DNA of 64,000 bases from Urophycis tenuis (lineage: Eukaryota > Chordata > Actinopteri > Gadiformes > Phycidae). The position numbers and the translations under genes are program-made. The stretch is from contig JAXIVH010000006.1 in assembly GCA_036785325.1 (NCBI GenBank), forward strand, positions 7,991,984 to 8,055,983. Reading direction: 5' to 3'. The notes under the pieces are model-generated. The model ran no database searches. It was not told the DNA's origin and was given only the letters and a program-made list of their open reading frames with translations. Shown piece after piece: positions 37,330-49,172 of this stretch (position 1 is the first letter of the stretch; every line of letters starts with the position of its first letter).

Positions 37330-37385
37330 GTTCGGCCGTCCAAAATAAGACAAGGAAACAGGGAAGCACAACTTATAACCGTACA
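37330..37385 (+). promoter_or_regulatory. b4galnt1: Possible b4galnt1 5' noncoding exon end
   Basis: A strong donor, ACA|GTAAGT, at 37385/37386 ends a candidate exon. It could splice to the acceptor TTGTTGCAG at 38169-38177, 65 bp before the start codon. Start of this exon is not determinable. Confidence 0.35.
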
Positions 37386-38242
37386 GTAAGTTTCACTCTC
37401 TTCTTATGTTCCACCGAGCCAATTTAGGACGAATATGGTTCACCTGCTGTGTATTTTAGGAGTTCCTAAATTATACTCTTTAAATTGAAATGAAAATATG
37501 GACTTTAAATGCAGTAATACATTAGATTCGTCACACATTTGACTTTTATTGGTATGCCTGATGCACGGATCATTAGGAAACTAGCCCTGACCTATGTTTG
37601 TCCTTATAATTTACATTCATGAAAGATTTTATAATGCTGGGTTAGAGTTCTGTACTCCTTCTTTCTCCGTTTCTAAATGCAGTTTAGCCAAATTAGATAC
37701 AAAGCATACTTTAACAGAGCGAACCGTTGCATTTGTCGTATGGCTTTATTTAAGCCAGTGTATCAGCTGTACAGTTGTATCCCTATCGACAAGAACAGGT
37801 TACCATGTGACTCCAAAGTGATAGGCCTACATCTAAAGACTCCGATTAGTCAGACAGGCTGTTGAAAACAAAACGCATGTTCAAATGTTCAAATGGCTAG
37901 TTGAAGTTGTTTGCCTTTCTTCGTTTCTCGTGGTATCTTCCGATAGTTTCTAACTATCGACATTTACAATTAATTAAATTAATTAATTAATTAATTTACA
38001 GTTCGTCTTTTTCTTCCTCTTCCTCATGAAGGCCTTCCTGATAACACGAATGCCAGTATTGCCATAACCTGACACTAGTAGTCATCTCCGTGAACCCATT
38101 GACTTCCATGCCTTCCATGTTTTATGTGTACTGAAATATAAATGAACGTAAGAAAAACCCTTTTGTTATTGTTGCAGGGACTTGTAAAGGTGGAGGCCTC
38201 CAACATTACTCTTTGTTAAACTGCTGTGTGAGCACATCTGAG

Positions 38243-41200
38243 ATGCGCGTCACTTCAAAGAAAGGTTTTATCCTGGTCATGATCAGTAGTTTTCTGCTAC
38301 TGGCCCTTATTCACTTGTGGACACCAGGGACGAAACCAAGCGTGGACATAGGTCTGAAACAGAGAAGCCACGTAGAAAGCCTTCTGAAGCTGAGGAATGG
38401 AGACACCTTAAGCTCATATCACGATGTCCCCTATGTTATGAAAGAGTCTGTGGCCAGGTGGGTTGAAGAATCATCTCAACATCGTGATCGTTTGTCTTAA
38501 TTCAACCAAACAAGGCCACAGGTAAAATCTCTGTGTCCCTGTTCCCCGCTGCAGTCAGTTGGCGTACGGCAAGTGCGAATGCCAGGCCGATCAGAATAAA
38601 ATACCCTTGCCGTTACCCCACATCCTGTTTCCGAGAGTGTGGGCACACAACCTCAACCAGGAGTACCTTGAGTCTGATTCTGACCCAGATGGGGTGAAAA
38701 GTCGCAGAGATAAGGAGTACAGTAGTTTCCAGAGAAGGTAAGTCATTGATGATGCCTTCAGTGGATGATATGGCGGTTGACAGTAACTATGTTGGAACTC
38801 GCTCTACACGTTATATATAAAGTTCCTGTGTGTATCTCCACATGTATAGTTAGGGTCCCCATGGAGGTCTACTAAGGGGCCCTACTGCTGTATGGGATTT
38901 CCTTTAATTCCTTAGTTGACTTTATTGACTTGAGGTGAAATGTTACCACTTCTCAACATTTAGTATCTCCGCCCAAAATGTTTTCTGCATAAAAATGAAT
39001 GTGAGTGACTTTCCTGAGACTGTGCTTCTGTCAATGGATAGCCAATCTTCAACATATCCACAGCTGAGAGGAGCTCCCTTATTGCGCAATCAGAATTTTT
39101 ATGCACCAACCTAGCACGTTCAGACAAACTGTTGCACACGCAAATAATCCTCAGCAGATCTATTGTGATTGGCACGATAAAAAAATGTCTTAAAAAATGT
39201 GTTACTTTTTTGCAACGCACCCAAATGTTGCATCAGGTTATATATATATATATATATATAATATGATCTTGTGTAAAGGACTGATGACAAGCTCTTGTTG
39301 TGTGATCATGTTGGAAGGTCCTACTCCCCAGCAGACCTTCTCATGGTAGCTGAGGCCAGCAGTCCTCTACAGTACCCCACACAGGGAGTGGAGGTGAGGC
39401 CCATGAAGACCATCATTATTCCTGGTAAGAGGATGTCAATATTAATACTCTGAATAATGGTTAATTCTCAGCAACACCCGGTTTTAAGAATTGTATCTTA
39501 TTAGTTGTATCAATGACTTTACTTTACTGCAGTATTAATGTAACGCTTAAAAGACAAGCGATGACTCACCTCACAAGACTTCCTCTACGAAGTTGAAGTG
39601 ACTTGATATGTGGTTTGGTTCGCTGCCATGCCGTTTGAATAACATGTTGTTGTCGTAGGATTGGCTCTCAAACAACCTCCAAGACCTACATATACGGTAC
39701 ATATTCTACATGTGATCCCCACCCCCACCTTCCCCATTGATGTTACATTTAGTTGAAATATGAATGTCAATGAGTGGTCCTGGTTATGCCGGCGGTCACA
39801 GGTCAACCTGACAGTGACCATGGGGACATTGGATGTGGCTGCCACCGTGGAAGGCGTGTCCATCATCGGAGAAGGCCAGAAGACCATGGGGCTGTCCAGC
39901 CCCATTCTGTCCAAACTCAACAGGCAACTGCAGTTTGTCACCTACACCAACACCCAATTCCACCCCAAGTCAGCAGACACAGGTGTGCTATTGTTAAAAC
40001 CATAGAGCTATAATTATCAGCATTTGGGTTTTTTTATACAGTATATATAAATATGTATTGTATTCATAACGACAGCAGTCGGCGCTACAAGCCAAAGTGT
40101 AAATCAAATTAATGTAATGAATGGGTGAAACGCCATTATAATGCTCTTGAAAGAATTTATTTTGATATTTTGGCCAAAGGACGGAACATGCTGGTCTTCA
40201 CTAGGCTGGATGGGAAAGGTTTAAGCCTCTGTACACTTGCAGTATGCCACCGCAGTGTGTGGGGAGATGCGTACAGCTTCGTGTGGCCAGCAGTTGATGG
40301 TGATGTCCCACTATGGGCGAGGTTTATGCTCATCGGGCACTTGTTTGTAACGCTGCAGCGTGTGCCACATTTAATGGACGGCATTGCTCATTGCAACGCT
40401 TGCACACAATTTCCAAACTATAAAGAGAGTCGCTAAACTGTCGACTCCATGGTGACAACAAGCCCCTCCTTCTCAGCACCCTTGTGTGTGGTTTGTGGGT
40501 TTGAATATGAAAATGATTTGAATGTTTTCTCACATGCTGTATTGTATTTTCCTGTTACTCACACTCGCTCACATCTCTAGTTCAGTACGGAAGCGAAGGA
40601 CACCAGGCGACTTTCACCATTAAAGTGGGTCACAGCGCCATCCCAAAACTGTACAACTCGGGTACAAATGAAGGTACGTGCGACGCTTTCAACAAAACAA
40701 CAACGACGACATTCGGCCCCTCACCAAAAAGACGCCCGTGGCGCCGTTCCTCTCTCGTCTTGATTTATTTCCTCCCCCTTCCTTAGGATACAACATAAGC
40801 GCTCTCGTGACCTTGGCGACCAAGACCTTCCTACGCTACGATAAGCTGGGAGATCTGATCGCCAGCGTGCGGCAGTACTACCCCACCGTCTCGATCGTGA
40901 TCGCGGACGACAACGAGGCGGCGAAGCGGCAGAGCGTCACCGGGCCGCACATCGAGCAGTACTTCATGCCCTTTGGCAAGGTGCCGAACGTCCCCTTTGC
41001 GCGGTGGCGCTCTCTCTCTCTCTCTCTCCGTTTGTGTTTGTGTGTTTCCCGTTACCCCCCCCCCCGGTACAATGTCCTCCCTTCTGTGTGGCCAGGGTTG
41101 GTTTGCGGGGAGGAACCTGGCCGTCTCTCAGGTGACCACCAAGTATGTGCTGTGGGTCGACGATGACTTCCTGTTCACGGAAAGCACGCGGCTGGAGAAG

Positions 41201-43189
41201 ATGGTGGACATACTGGAGAAAACCACGCTGGACTTGGTGAGGGTGGGGCACGCGGGCAGTGCCACAGCTGTGCTATATGCTATCCAAGCCTAGGGCGCAA
41301 CATGTGCGCAAATTGGTGGTATTACCCATCCATGATATACTCCTGAATGGTAGTGGCTCGCCTCCACACACACACATGCACACGCTCACAATGTGTAGTG
41401 CAATTCATAATCATTGTATAGTGTTGATTATACTTAATTATTTACTCCTATTTACTGTGTAACCAGTGACCACCATTCACCACCCTCTACTGACAAAGCA
41501 ACTTTTCTTGTGGCTGTCGCTCCCACTGTGTGTTCACTTACATCTTCACTTAGAAAATTCTGACTTGTCTTTGTGTGTGTATGCATGTTTGTGCACGTCT
41601 GTGGGTCTGCATGCTCACACACTGTGTGTGTGTGTGTGTGTGTGTGACCTACTGATTGCAGGTAGGGGGTGCGGTGAGAGAGGTGACAGGTTACAGCGCA
41701 ACCTACCGACACACCGTCTCTGTGGACGAGGGGGACTCTGAGGGGGACTGCATCCACATAAGACAGGGCTACTACCACACCATAGAAGGCTTCCCTCACT
41801 GCGTTGTGGCCGACGCAGTCATCAACTTCTTCATGGCGAGGACGGACAAGATGCTTCGCATCGGGTTTGACCCTCGGCTCTCTCGGCGCGGCCACCTAGG
41901 CGAGTGTGTTTTTCCATGTCACTGGTTTCCACTGTGTTTCTACAGTCGTTTCATGTCACATGACTGGAACACCGAGCAGCAGTCACTACTGGCAACCATT
42001 GCGCTGCCTCTTAGACAGGATCCAAAGTCCACAGTGCTGGTCTGTGGTGTGGCCTCCTCATTGTGCTGAAAGCGTCACCTTTGTCTTATCAGAGGAGGAG
42101 CGTCATGGCTGTTGTGAAACGCTGAAACGCGGAATGTCTGAAATGTTCAACCTGAACCCTATGCAGGATTTTTTTCAAACTGAATCCTATATTCCTGTCA
42201 TTTTGAGTCCTGTGGGGCATCCTATGGGGCAATGGCTCCCTGTCAATGTACGTCCTCGAAAAGTGGTTGTTTTTGCCTCTCTGACAGGCTCAGATTACAT
42301 TCTGACATAACGGAAAGGAAATGCAACTTGATCATCATGGTCTGTTTGTTAATATGGCCAACCCAGTCTCCCACAACGAGAAGTCTCGCTAGAGTTAGGT
42401 TGTTGCTGGAAGAGAACGGTGGAAACATTTCCACAACTCGCAAACATTTCTCAACTCGCAGTCACCGGATGTTTAGGTTACAACAAACTATGCCTTCTGT
42501 AGTGCACCACCCTCTCCAGCTCTCACTCAGTTAGGTTGTTGCTGGAAGAGAACGGTGGAAATGTTTCCACCTTTCTCTTCCAGCAACAACCTAACTGAGT
42601 TTGTTGTAACCTAAACATCCGGTGACTGCGAGTTGAGATATCCCGATTGCAGGATAAAGATTTCTGAGCAAAACTTCTCCTTGACTTTGGAGACTTGGTT
42701 GGACACAACGGAGGATCAGGGAAAGGTGAAAAGCAAGTTGTATTTTTCTGTAGGTATCCTTTCCATAATGTTAGAACATAATCTGAGCCCGTAAGTGGTG
42801 GCAAAAACAAGCACCTTCACAGGACATACACTGTGCCCCAAAGGATTACATCGCAGCACTTTTTCCACAGATGCTGTAAGTCCCCTAGACCAAAACTGAT
42901 TGGAAAATAGGGTTCAGGTTGAAGAATCCTTTTAGTTTTCCTTTTCACACTGTAATGTTTACCCTTGCGATTCACAGAGTTCTTTGTGGATGCCCTGGGG
43001 TCCCTCCATGTAGGCTCCTGCAGCGATATCAGCATAAACCACGCGTCCAAGATCGTCCTTCCCTGGACTAAATCTGAGTCGGAGAAGAGCTACGAGAAGT
43101 TCCGCTACTCGTCCACGAGCAGCGAGGGCAGGATGCACACTGAGGTGTATTACTTCAAGAACAGATTCAAGTGCATGAGCAGTAACTGA
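38243..43189 (+). CDS. b4galnt1: Beta-1,4-N-acetylgalactosaminyltransferase 1 (GM2/GD2 synthase)
   Basis: Ten coding exons, 38243-38457, 38555-38737, 39318-39424, 39659-39696, 39802-39982, 40581-40673, 40787-40980, 41096-41236, 41662-41899 and 42978-43189, join in phase to 533 residues, the length I recall for human B4GALNT1. It is a type II Golgi enzyme (GT12) that adds GalNAc to GM3, GD3 or lactosylceramide to give GM2, GD2 or GA2. Seen: signal anchor at residues about 9-26 (FILVMISSFLLLALIHLW), YNISALVTLATKTFLRYDKL, SIVIADDNE, the DXD motif in YVLWVDDDFLFT, VINFFMARTDK and FDPRLSR. The ninth intron begins GC rather than GT (CTAG|GCGAGT); using it restores HL-EFFVDALGSL. Exon 4 is only 38 bp. 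The ATG at 38243 precedes the anchor directly. The gene is head-to-head with the galactosyltransferase and upstream of slc26a10, as in human. Confidence 0.95.
42142..42926. mobile_element. Nested foldback element in b4galnt1 intron 9
   Basis: The outer arms 42142-42330 and 42734-42926 are diverged inverted copies. Inside them, 42450-42489 and 42598-42637 are perfect 40-bp inverted copies. Innermost, 42525-42561 and 42564-42600 form a near-perfect 37-bp hairpin, whose left arm also occurs directly at 42393-42427. No ORF. A related fragment lies at 51440-51660 in slc26a10. Confidence 0.85.
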
Positions 43190-43480
43190 CCACATGCCTC
43201 CATGCTTTGTCTTACTGCCAACGATGTGTAAAGACGAAGAGCATGACCAGGCTTGTCCGATCACATGTTTGGAAGAGGAACATAACATTGCCTAATAAGG
43301 ACAATTTCGAAAGGGATGTCTAAGGATACCATGGTTTTTTCTGTCTGGATCGAGAACAGGAGCCGTGGAATATTTCTGAGCAATGGTTATATTTTTAGTT
43401 ACTCAGGTACTCAGGGATATGTTTTTTTTTGTGTTTTTTTTTTTACTACTTCATATGACATATTGCACTATCGCTGTTAC

Positions 43481-43486
43481 AATAAA
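43481..43486 (+). terminator. b4galnt1: b4galnt1 polyadenylation signal
   Basis: AATAAA 292 bp after the stop codon, followed by a GT-rich stretch (TGTGTTTGTTGT) that fits a downstream element. Confidence 0.75.
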
Positions 43487-43613
43487 CATGCTTTGTGTTT
43501 GTTGTACATTCAGAATGTCTGTGTTCTTGGACTGGGCCAAAGTCAATCAATAACCCTTCTCATCTAAACTGAACACACATTCAAGGGGTTGTGAACAAAG
43601 GTGAAGAGAGTGT

Positions 43614-43659
43614 AAACATTGACCTTAATGCTACGTTTGTAGCATTAAGGTCAATGTTT
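43614..43659. repeat. Perfect 21-bp-arm hairpin
   Basis: The arms 43614-43634 and 43639-43659 are exact reverse complements around GTTT, about 130 bp after the b4galnt1 poly(A) signal. Confidence 0.96.
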
Positions 43660-44065
43660 GGTCAATACCATTCACCACCATTTAGCAACATGCTGCCTCG
43701 CCATGCTCTGCATAACCTGCTTGACTTGTTCTGCTTTACCTCCTAAGGACACCGTAGTCCAAACACACATAGAACATATCACTTCATTTAGTATATGGGG
43801 TTCACATTTCTGATGTACAACGTCAGAATTTTCAAACCATGAACAGTGGATGTTTGGCTGCATGCCGAAAAAAAAGTTGTGCAAGTTGAACAGTCTGATG
43901 CAGGACTTGTGCTCGAGAATTGTAAACATTGAAGGTCTGTCTTCTGTCTTCTTCTCTAACAGCTGTGTGCAGAATGTCGTAATTAGAAGCAAATCAGCTT
44001 GTAGTAGAAGCATTGTGGTTCGTCAGCCTTATCATTTGCTGCTAATTTGAATCTAACATCATATT

Positions 44066-44645
44066 CAGAGTTCACCTGAACCCTGCATAGCATCCATCCT
44101 CTCCCGACCCCCCCCCCCCCCCACCACCACCACCACCACCACCAGCCACCCCCAAAAGACAACAACCCATCCCTCATGCATGTTGTCATACATCGTGGCA
44201 CTCTATAACTGCTCTTTGTTACTCTGCAAAGATAAAGGGTCCCACCTCCGTGAAGTCAACAGGGTTGGGCCTGCTCAGCAGCTGCCTGTAGATAAAGGGC
44301 AACGGGGCATTAGGCAGACGCTTTTGTCCGACGCACCTGACATTCGGCACATTTGTGGGGTTCGACATGTGGACAGCTTTAGGAACCGCCGACCCTACGC
44401 TTAGCGGACGACCTGCTCTGTCCACCCGCTCTGTCCACCCGCTCTACCCACTGGGGCTCCGCCCGCCACATAGGAGTAATGGTCAAGCTAGCAATTGAAA
44501 TGCTTGAAACGTTGTTTTTGTGCCTTTCTTACTGTATTAAAAGCAATTAAACTTGTCACCTTCTTCCTACAAATGTACTTTTTGTAAGTAGTCGCTGTAA
44601 GTAAGTCGCTTTGGTTAAGCGTCTGCTAAATGCCCTAAATTTAAA
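44066..44645 (+). repeat. Dispersed repeat copy 4, interrupted by a SINE
   Basis: Starts TCAGAGTTCACCTGAACCCT like copy 3, contains a C/CAC low-complexity patch, is interrupted by a minus-strand SINE (44305-44469), and resumes with GGTCAAGCTAGCAATTGAAA to the tail GTCGCTTTGGTTAAGCGTCT. Confidence 0.7.
44305..44469 (-). mobile_element. tRNA-derived SINE
   Basis: Minus-strand copy of the 7425 family. It contains GGGGTTCGACATGTGGACAG and ACCGCCGACCCTACGCTTAG, and a degenerate tRNA-like head with a duplicated CTCTGTCCACCCG. Confidence 0.72.
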
Positions 44646-45099
44646 TAATGTATGTAGGCCTATCCATCTGGTAAAGCTTGCAATAACTATATGCTGCAGC
44701 CATTCGTATGTAATCTATAATCTTCATACGCAAAAATACGTTTCACATCACAAAGATTTAAGATTAGAAATTGATGTTTTGTGCTATTTACTCGATTTTG
44801 TTTGTACCATACGAAGATCACCTTGGAAAGTACGTATAACAATCATGGCCCGGCCGCTGGAGGGCGCTAACACGGCTCTTTAAAGACATGACGCTTTATT
44901 ACGCCAACCATGAAATGAGCCGTTATGATTGATGGCCAGCTTGCCTCGCCTGGTTATTTGCATATTTTTCACATCTGCGCTGTACAATACACAATAATAA
45001 CAGACTACAAAATGGAATAGGCCTTATTCTATCCTGCTATTAATATTACTACTACTAAGAATAATATGATCAAGAATACATTTTATTGGTAATCCTTAA

Positions 45100-46948
45100 C
45101 CCTGTAAGACCCAGTGTTGCAGAATTACAACAATTTTGGTTATCCCCAAAAAACCTCTAATTTTTTTTTTTTTTTTTGGTTAAATTGACATTAACATGAC
45201 CATTTGGTCCTATTGTTTGTTCTCATAATGCGATTGGATCCAACATTTGTATATAACGCCCGCCGTTGGGTCAAGAAGTCACACAACTTCCAATTTTTTG
45301 ATCGAGCAACATCCCTTCGATTTAGTGGACTGGATTCATCTGATTCAAGTAAGTAAAATGCTTTGAATATTTTTTTTTTTGTGTTTATTACAGTGTCTAG
45401 AACATTAACATATGTAGTGTTTGTGGAAAATATGCCCTACATTTTATTGAGAGCTTGTTTTATAAATGTTGCAATATTACAACGTTGGGTCAGAGTGGTA
45501 GTCAAAACAGCCTTGTTTCTGAGAGGAATGTCTTGAGAGGAACTTCAATTAAAATTTTTACAATATAACTTTAAACAACACGTGATTTACACAATCTAGC
45601 CTTAGCCATATATTGGATTACATATTTTATTGTATAAGAAACTAAAGTGCAAAGATATATTGCTTTATCTAAACATTTTCATTTACTTATGATTTTTAAC
45701 CACCTCTTACATTCTCAGTATTTTCTCCTTATCACAGAATGCAGGACTTTTTACCAAAGAAATTCTGTTTGTGCATGTGTGCCTTTTGTTTTGCCTTTGT
45801 TAGTCTCTATTGATAAGAAAATGCTCCTATCAATTCATAGTCAAAGCAGTTGTGGGGGATGCTCCTGGTGCACTTGTGGCATTGTTCTGGAACAGGTGCT
45901 AATGTTCAGGAATGTAAGGTGTGGTTGTAAGATGGGGGCTACATGCATTCCTATTAGGATGATAATCACAGTCTACAATAACATGAGAATGTTCCAGGCA
46001 CAGCTTGCATCCTCTCTCATTCTGGTAATTATCTATTTCTGTTATTTACCTTGTTTGTGATATATTTGACTGGTATCTTCATGCATATTTGAGATGTACA
46101 TGAATTTCTAATCAGGTGGGCACAGCATCCAAAACTCCAAAGAGAGGACGACCATCTGCACGCAACAGGAGCCCAGGCACAGCAAGGAGCCCTTTGGATG
46201 CTGGAAAGAGACCATCCTTGGGTGATGGGAGTCCAAGCGGTCACTCCTCCAAAAAAACATGTGCACACCCCCCTCTGGATGTGCGCAGAGACCTCACTGG
46301 ACACTTTCCACGCAAGGCAACAAGAGGACGCTGCAGACATTGCAGTAAAGGGTATACTAATACCCAATGCAGCAAATGTGATGTCCGCCTCTGCTTTTCA
46401 GAGGACAAGAACTGCTTCTGGGACTATCACTGCAACTGACTGCAACTTATAATGTAAATAATGTAAATAACTGTCAAAGTACTTGTTGTTTGAATAAATC
46501 ACACTTCATAACTGTTGTATTCTCTGCCGCTAGGTGGCAGGCTATTCTGATTCACTAATGTATTACTAGCGTAAGGGAAGAAGTGAGTTGGATTGCATGT
46601 GCTGCTGTACGATGATGTACGAGTTCCAGTAAAGCATATTGAAAGACTACTACAAGCCTCTTCGTTACTACTACTAAACACAACAATAACAACATGACTA
46701 AGATTATTATTCATGCTATAATATGCTGGTTTGGGAAAAGCAAAACCCTGCAAATGAATCCTTAGTGGAAATAGGAGATTCTGCTCCCCATTAAGCCCAA
46801 CGTTGCAATATTACAAAATTTCCGTAAAAACTTACTAAAACATAAAATTTTTGAAAACACTCCATTTTCACCCCCAAAGGCCTCCTACAACAACATCTGA
46901 ATGGTTGAATTTTTTTTGTGCGTTTTTCTTTATCTGGGTTTTACAGGG
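45100..46948 (+). mobile_element. Non-autonomous piggyBac-type element
   Basis: The left end CCCTGTAAGACCCAG (45100-45114) follows TTAA (45096-45099). The right end CTGGGTTTTACAGGG (46934-46948) is its inverted repeat with one mismatch, followed by ATAA, which looks like a mutated TTAA. Subterminal sequences also mirror each other (CCCAGTGTTGCAGAATTACA near the left end, GCCCAACGTTGCAATATTAC near the right). TTAA targets and CCCT ends are piggyBac hallmarks. A TATATAA (about 45249) and a donor-like GTAAGT (about 45347) lie near the left end. At about 1.85 kb it lacks the catalytic transposase core. Confidence 0.85.
46116..46439 (+). pseudogene. piggyBac transposase C-terminal Cys-rich exon
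   Basis: An acceptor (TAATCAG at 46109-46115) opens a frame of 107 codons to the TGA at 46437-46439. It reads GTASKTPKRGRPSARNRSPG and later the zinc-binding tail RGRCRHCSKGYTNTQCSKCD and VRLCFSEDKNCFWDYHCN. That CxxC-CxxC-C-H pattern is the C-terminal domain of piggyBac transposases, which binds the element's ends. The frame has no internal ATG at its start, so it needs an upstream exon; none with the catalytic Asp residues was found in the element. An AATAAA follows at about 46493. It is intact but isolated, so it could be a decayed remnant or a source of a binding-domain-only protein. Confidence 0.8.
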
Positions 46949-47066
46949 ATAAACCCTTAAAAAAAACAATATTATCATCTATATTTCGTTTTACATTATG
47001 TGTTAAGCAAATAAAGGTTTTCAGTGGTTGGAACTGAATTTTCATATCTAAAATTTGTATGTCTGC

Positions 47067-47216
<150 letters not shown>

Positions 47217-47763
47217 GCAGGCAGGCAGGCATGCTCGCTGGTTTATATAGCTTATAGATAGCTGGCCAGAGCCCTGTTTGGGCTACCATGTTCTCATTGA
47301 AGTGGACTTTTTCATACTAACTACTATGACTACTTCCTTCCTTCCTTCCAATTAGTGAAATACTCCTTGAGCTTTAAAGGGAACACCCAAAAGGCTACAG
47401 TGCCTAGAGGCCTCTTTGAAATATGCACTGGAAAAACCAATAGCTTGGCCAAACTAACATCAAGCACGCAAATAATTAGTGTTTTGCTTTTATTTGGCCC
47501 GGTTTCGAACTTACGCTACGTATATATTTTTATCAGGTCAAGGTAGTCTCATAATGATGGGGTACACAGGGGATGATGGAAATTAACAGTACTTGCAGCT
47601 GAACAGCAGAGGGCGGTAGAGTATGAATTACTCCCTCCACAACTGGCCAAAGACATACTTTGTGACGTCTGTATGTGTGTCTGAATTTGATAATTCACAA
47701 ATTTGTAGTGAACTTGCTTTGGGATCCCTACTATTCAGAATTGTGAATGAAATAATGATGCAG

Positions 47764-47924
<161 letters not shown>

Positions 47925-49172
47925 GATGCTCTGTTGTTTAGTTGTAAATTAAACCTTTTTAATCCCAGAAATGCCTTTCTCCTGTAATGAATGTGTACTC
48001 TCCAAGCAGCTGCCTCATATGTGCTATACTTGTCAGATTATCCCTGAGATAAAACATGTGCTGACACACACCTGACAGTCGTCTAAACGATGACTTTTGG
48101 ACAACTGCGTAACACAATGGCCACCCTTATTCTCTTTTCCAGAGAAGCAATACTTCACATTCCACATCAACTCATCTTCATATCTTCCTAAACTCGTTTC
48201 AACAAGGTATAAATTATATGATCATGTAATGTACTGATAAAACAATTGTCTAAGTTTTATTTGGAAAAAAAAATGTTTATGTGTCCACAAAATTATCTCA
48301 ATTTAACTGGCATAAAATAGGCAATTGTACAATTATGTATGCACTTTATTGAATCTAATAATGGATAATGGCATAATAATGGAATAGTTCAAGGCAATAT
48401 GTGATAACATTCAGTAAAAGGCAGAAGCAGATATGTCATGTATTATAAATATAGATCATTATATCCAGTGCATTTCATAAGGCTGGACATATAGTGCCAT
48501 TTGAGATGCAAAACAAAAATCCAGGAAATAAAATAAATATCACAAAATACAAATATTATTACGTTTCCAGCATTTAAAATGTACAAGAGTTTAAATCCAA
48601 TAACTAAGTTACATTTCATTTATTGCAATATCTTTTTAAAAGGGGAATTGGTTTTCATGAAGAACTTGTCTATGCCAACATACCCATGTTTTATTTAACC
48701 ATATCGGGGATTCTATCATGATCTTCCAAACATATGGCGTCACAACACTGCAACGGGAGGCTAGCCCTGTTTTCACCACCGAGCTACAATAGCGGCTACG
48801 TCCTTTTTCTTTTCTGCCTATTTAGTTCTTGAAACTCTGGCATGCAGTCACTCAGTTTGAGCGGCCATCTTCAGGAACAACACAGGCCCACACTGGAGCC
48901 CAATCAAGAGCCCGGAGCCCCGAAGGAGGGGCTTCCTTCTAACCAAACACCACAACATCTGATGCCAGTAATTAGCTCCGCTCCCACATCTTATTGAAGG
49001 TGCGCTAATTAGACAAATCAGCAGGTGTAGCGGTTTGGCGGGATCCCTCCGAGCCTTCCGAAGCTCACAGTTGACACAAAAACACTGGCGCTGGTGAGAC
49101 CCCGACGGTCTCCGTCTGAAACGGACCGAACCTGATTAGCATTTCATCAGGTGGATCCGCGAGGATGGCGTC

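Larger units (their letters stand above)
43490..45095. other. Intergenic between b4galnt1 and the piggyBac derivative
   Basis: Contains a perfect hairpin (43614-43659), a C run and (CAC)n at 44107-44143 and an interrupted dispersed repeat (44066-44645). No gene is seen. Confidence 0.55.

Noticed and set aside
38213..38242. Upstream start for b4galnt1 at 38213
   Set aside because: The codon is TTG; the ATG at 38243 gives the expected 533 residues and signal anchor.
43614..43659. Candidate microRNA hairpin
   Set aside because: A 21-bp perfect stem with a 4-base loop is too short for a pre-miRNA and lacks bulges; it fits the recurring palindrome pattern better.
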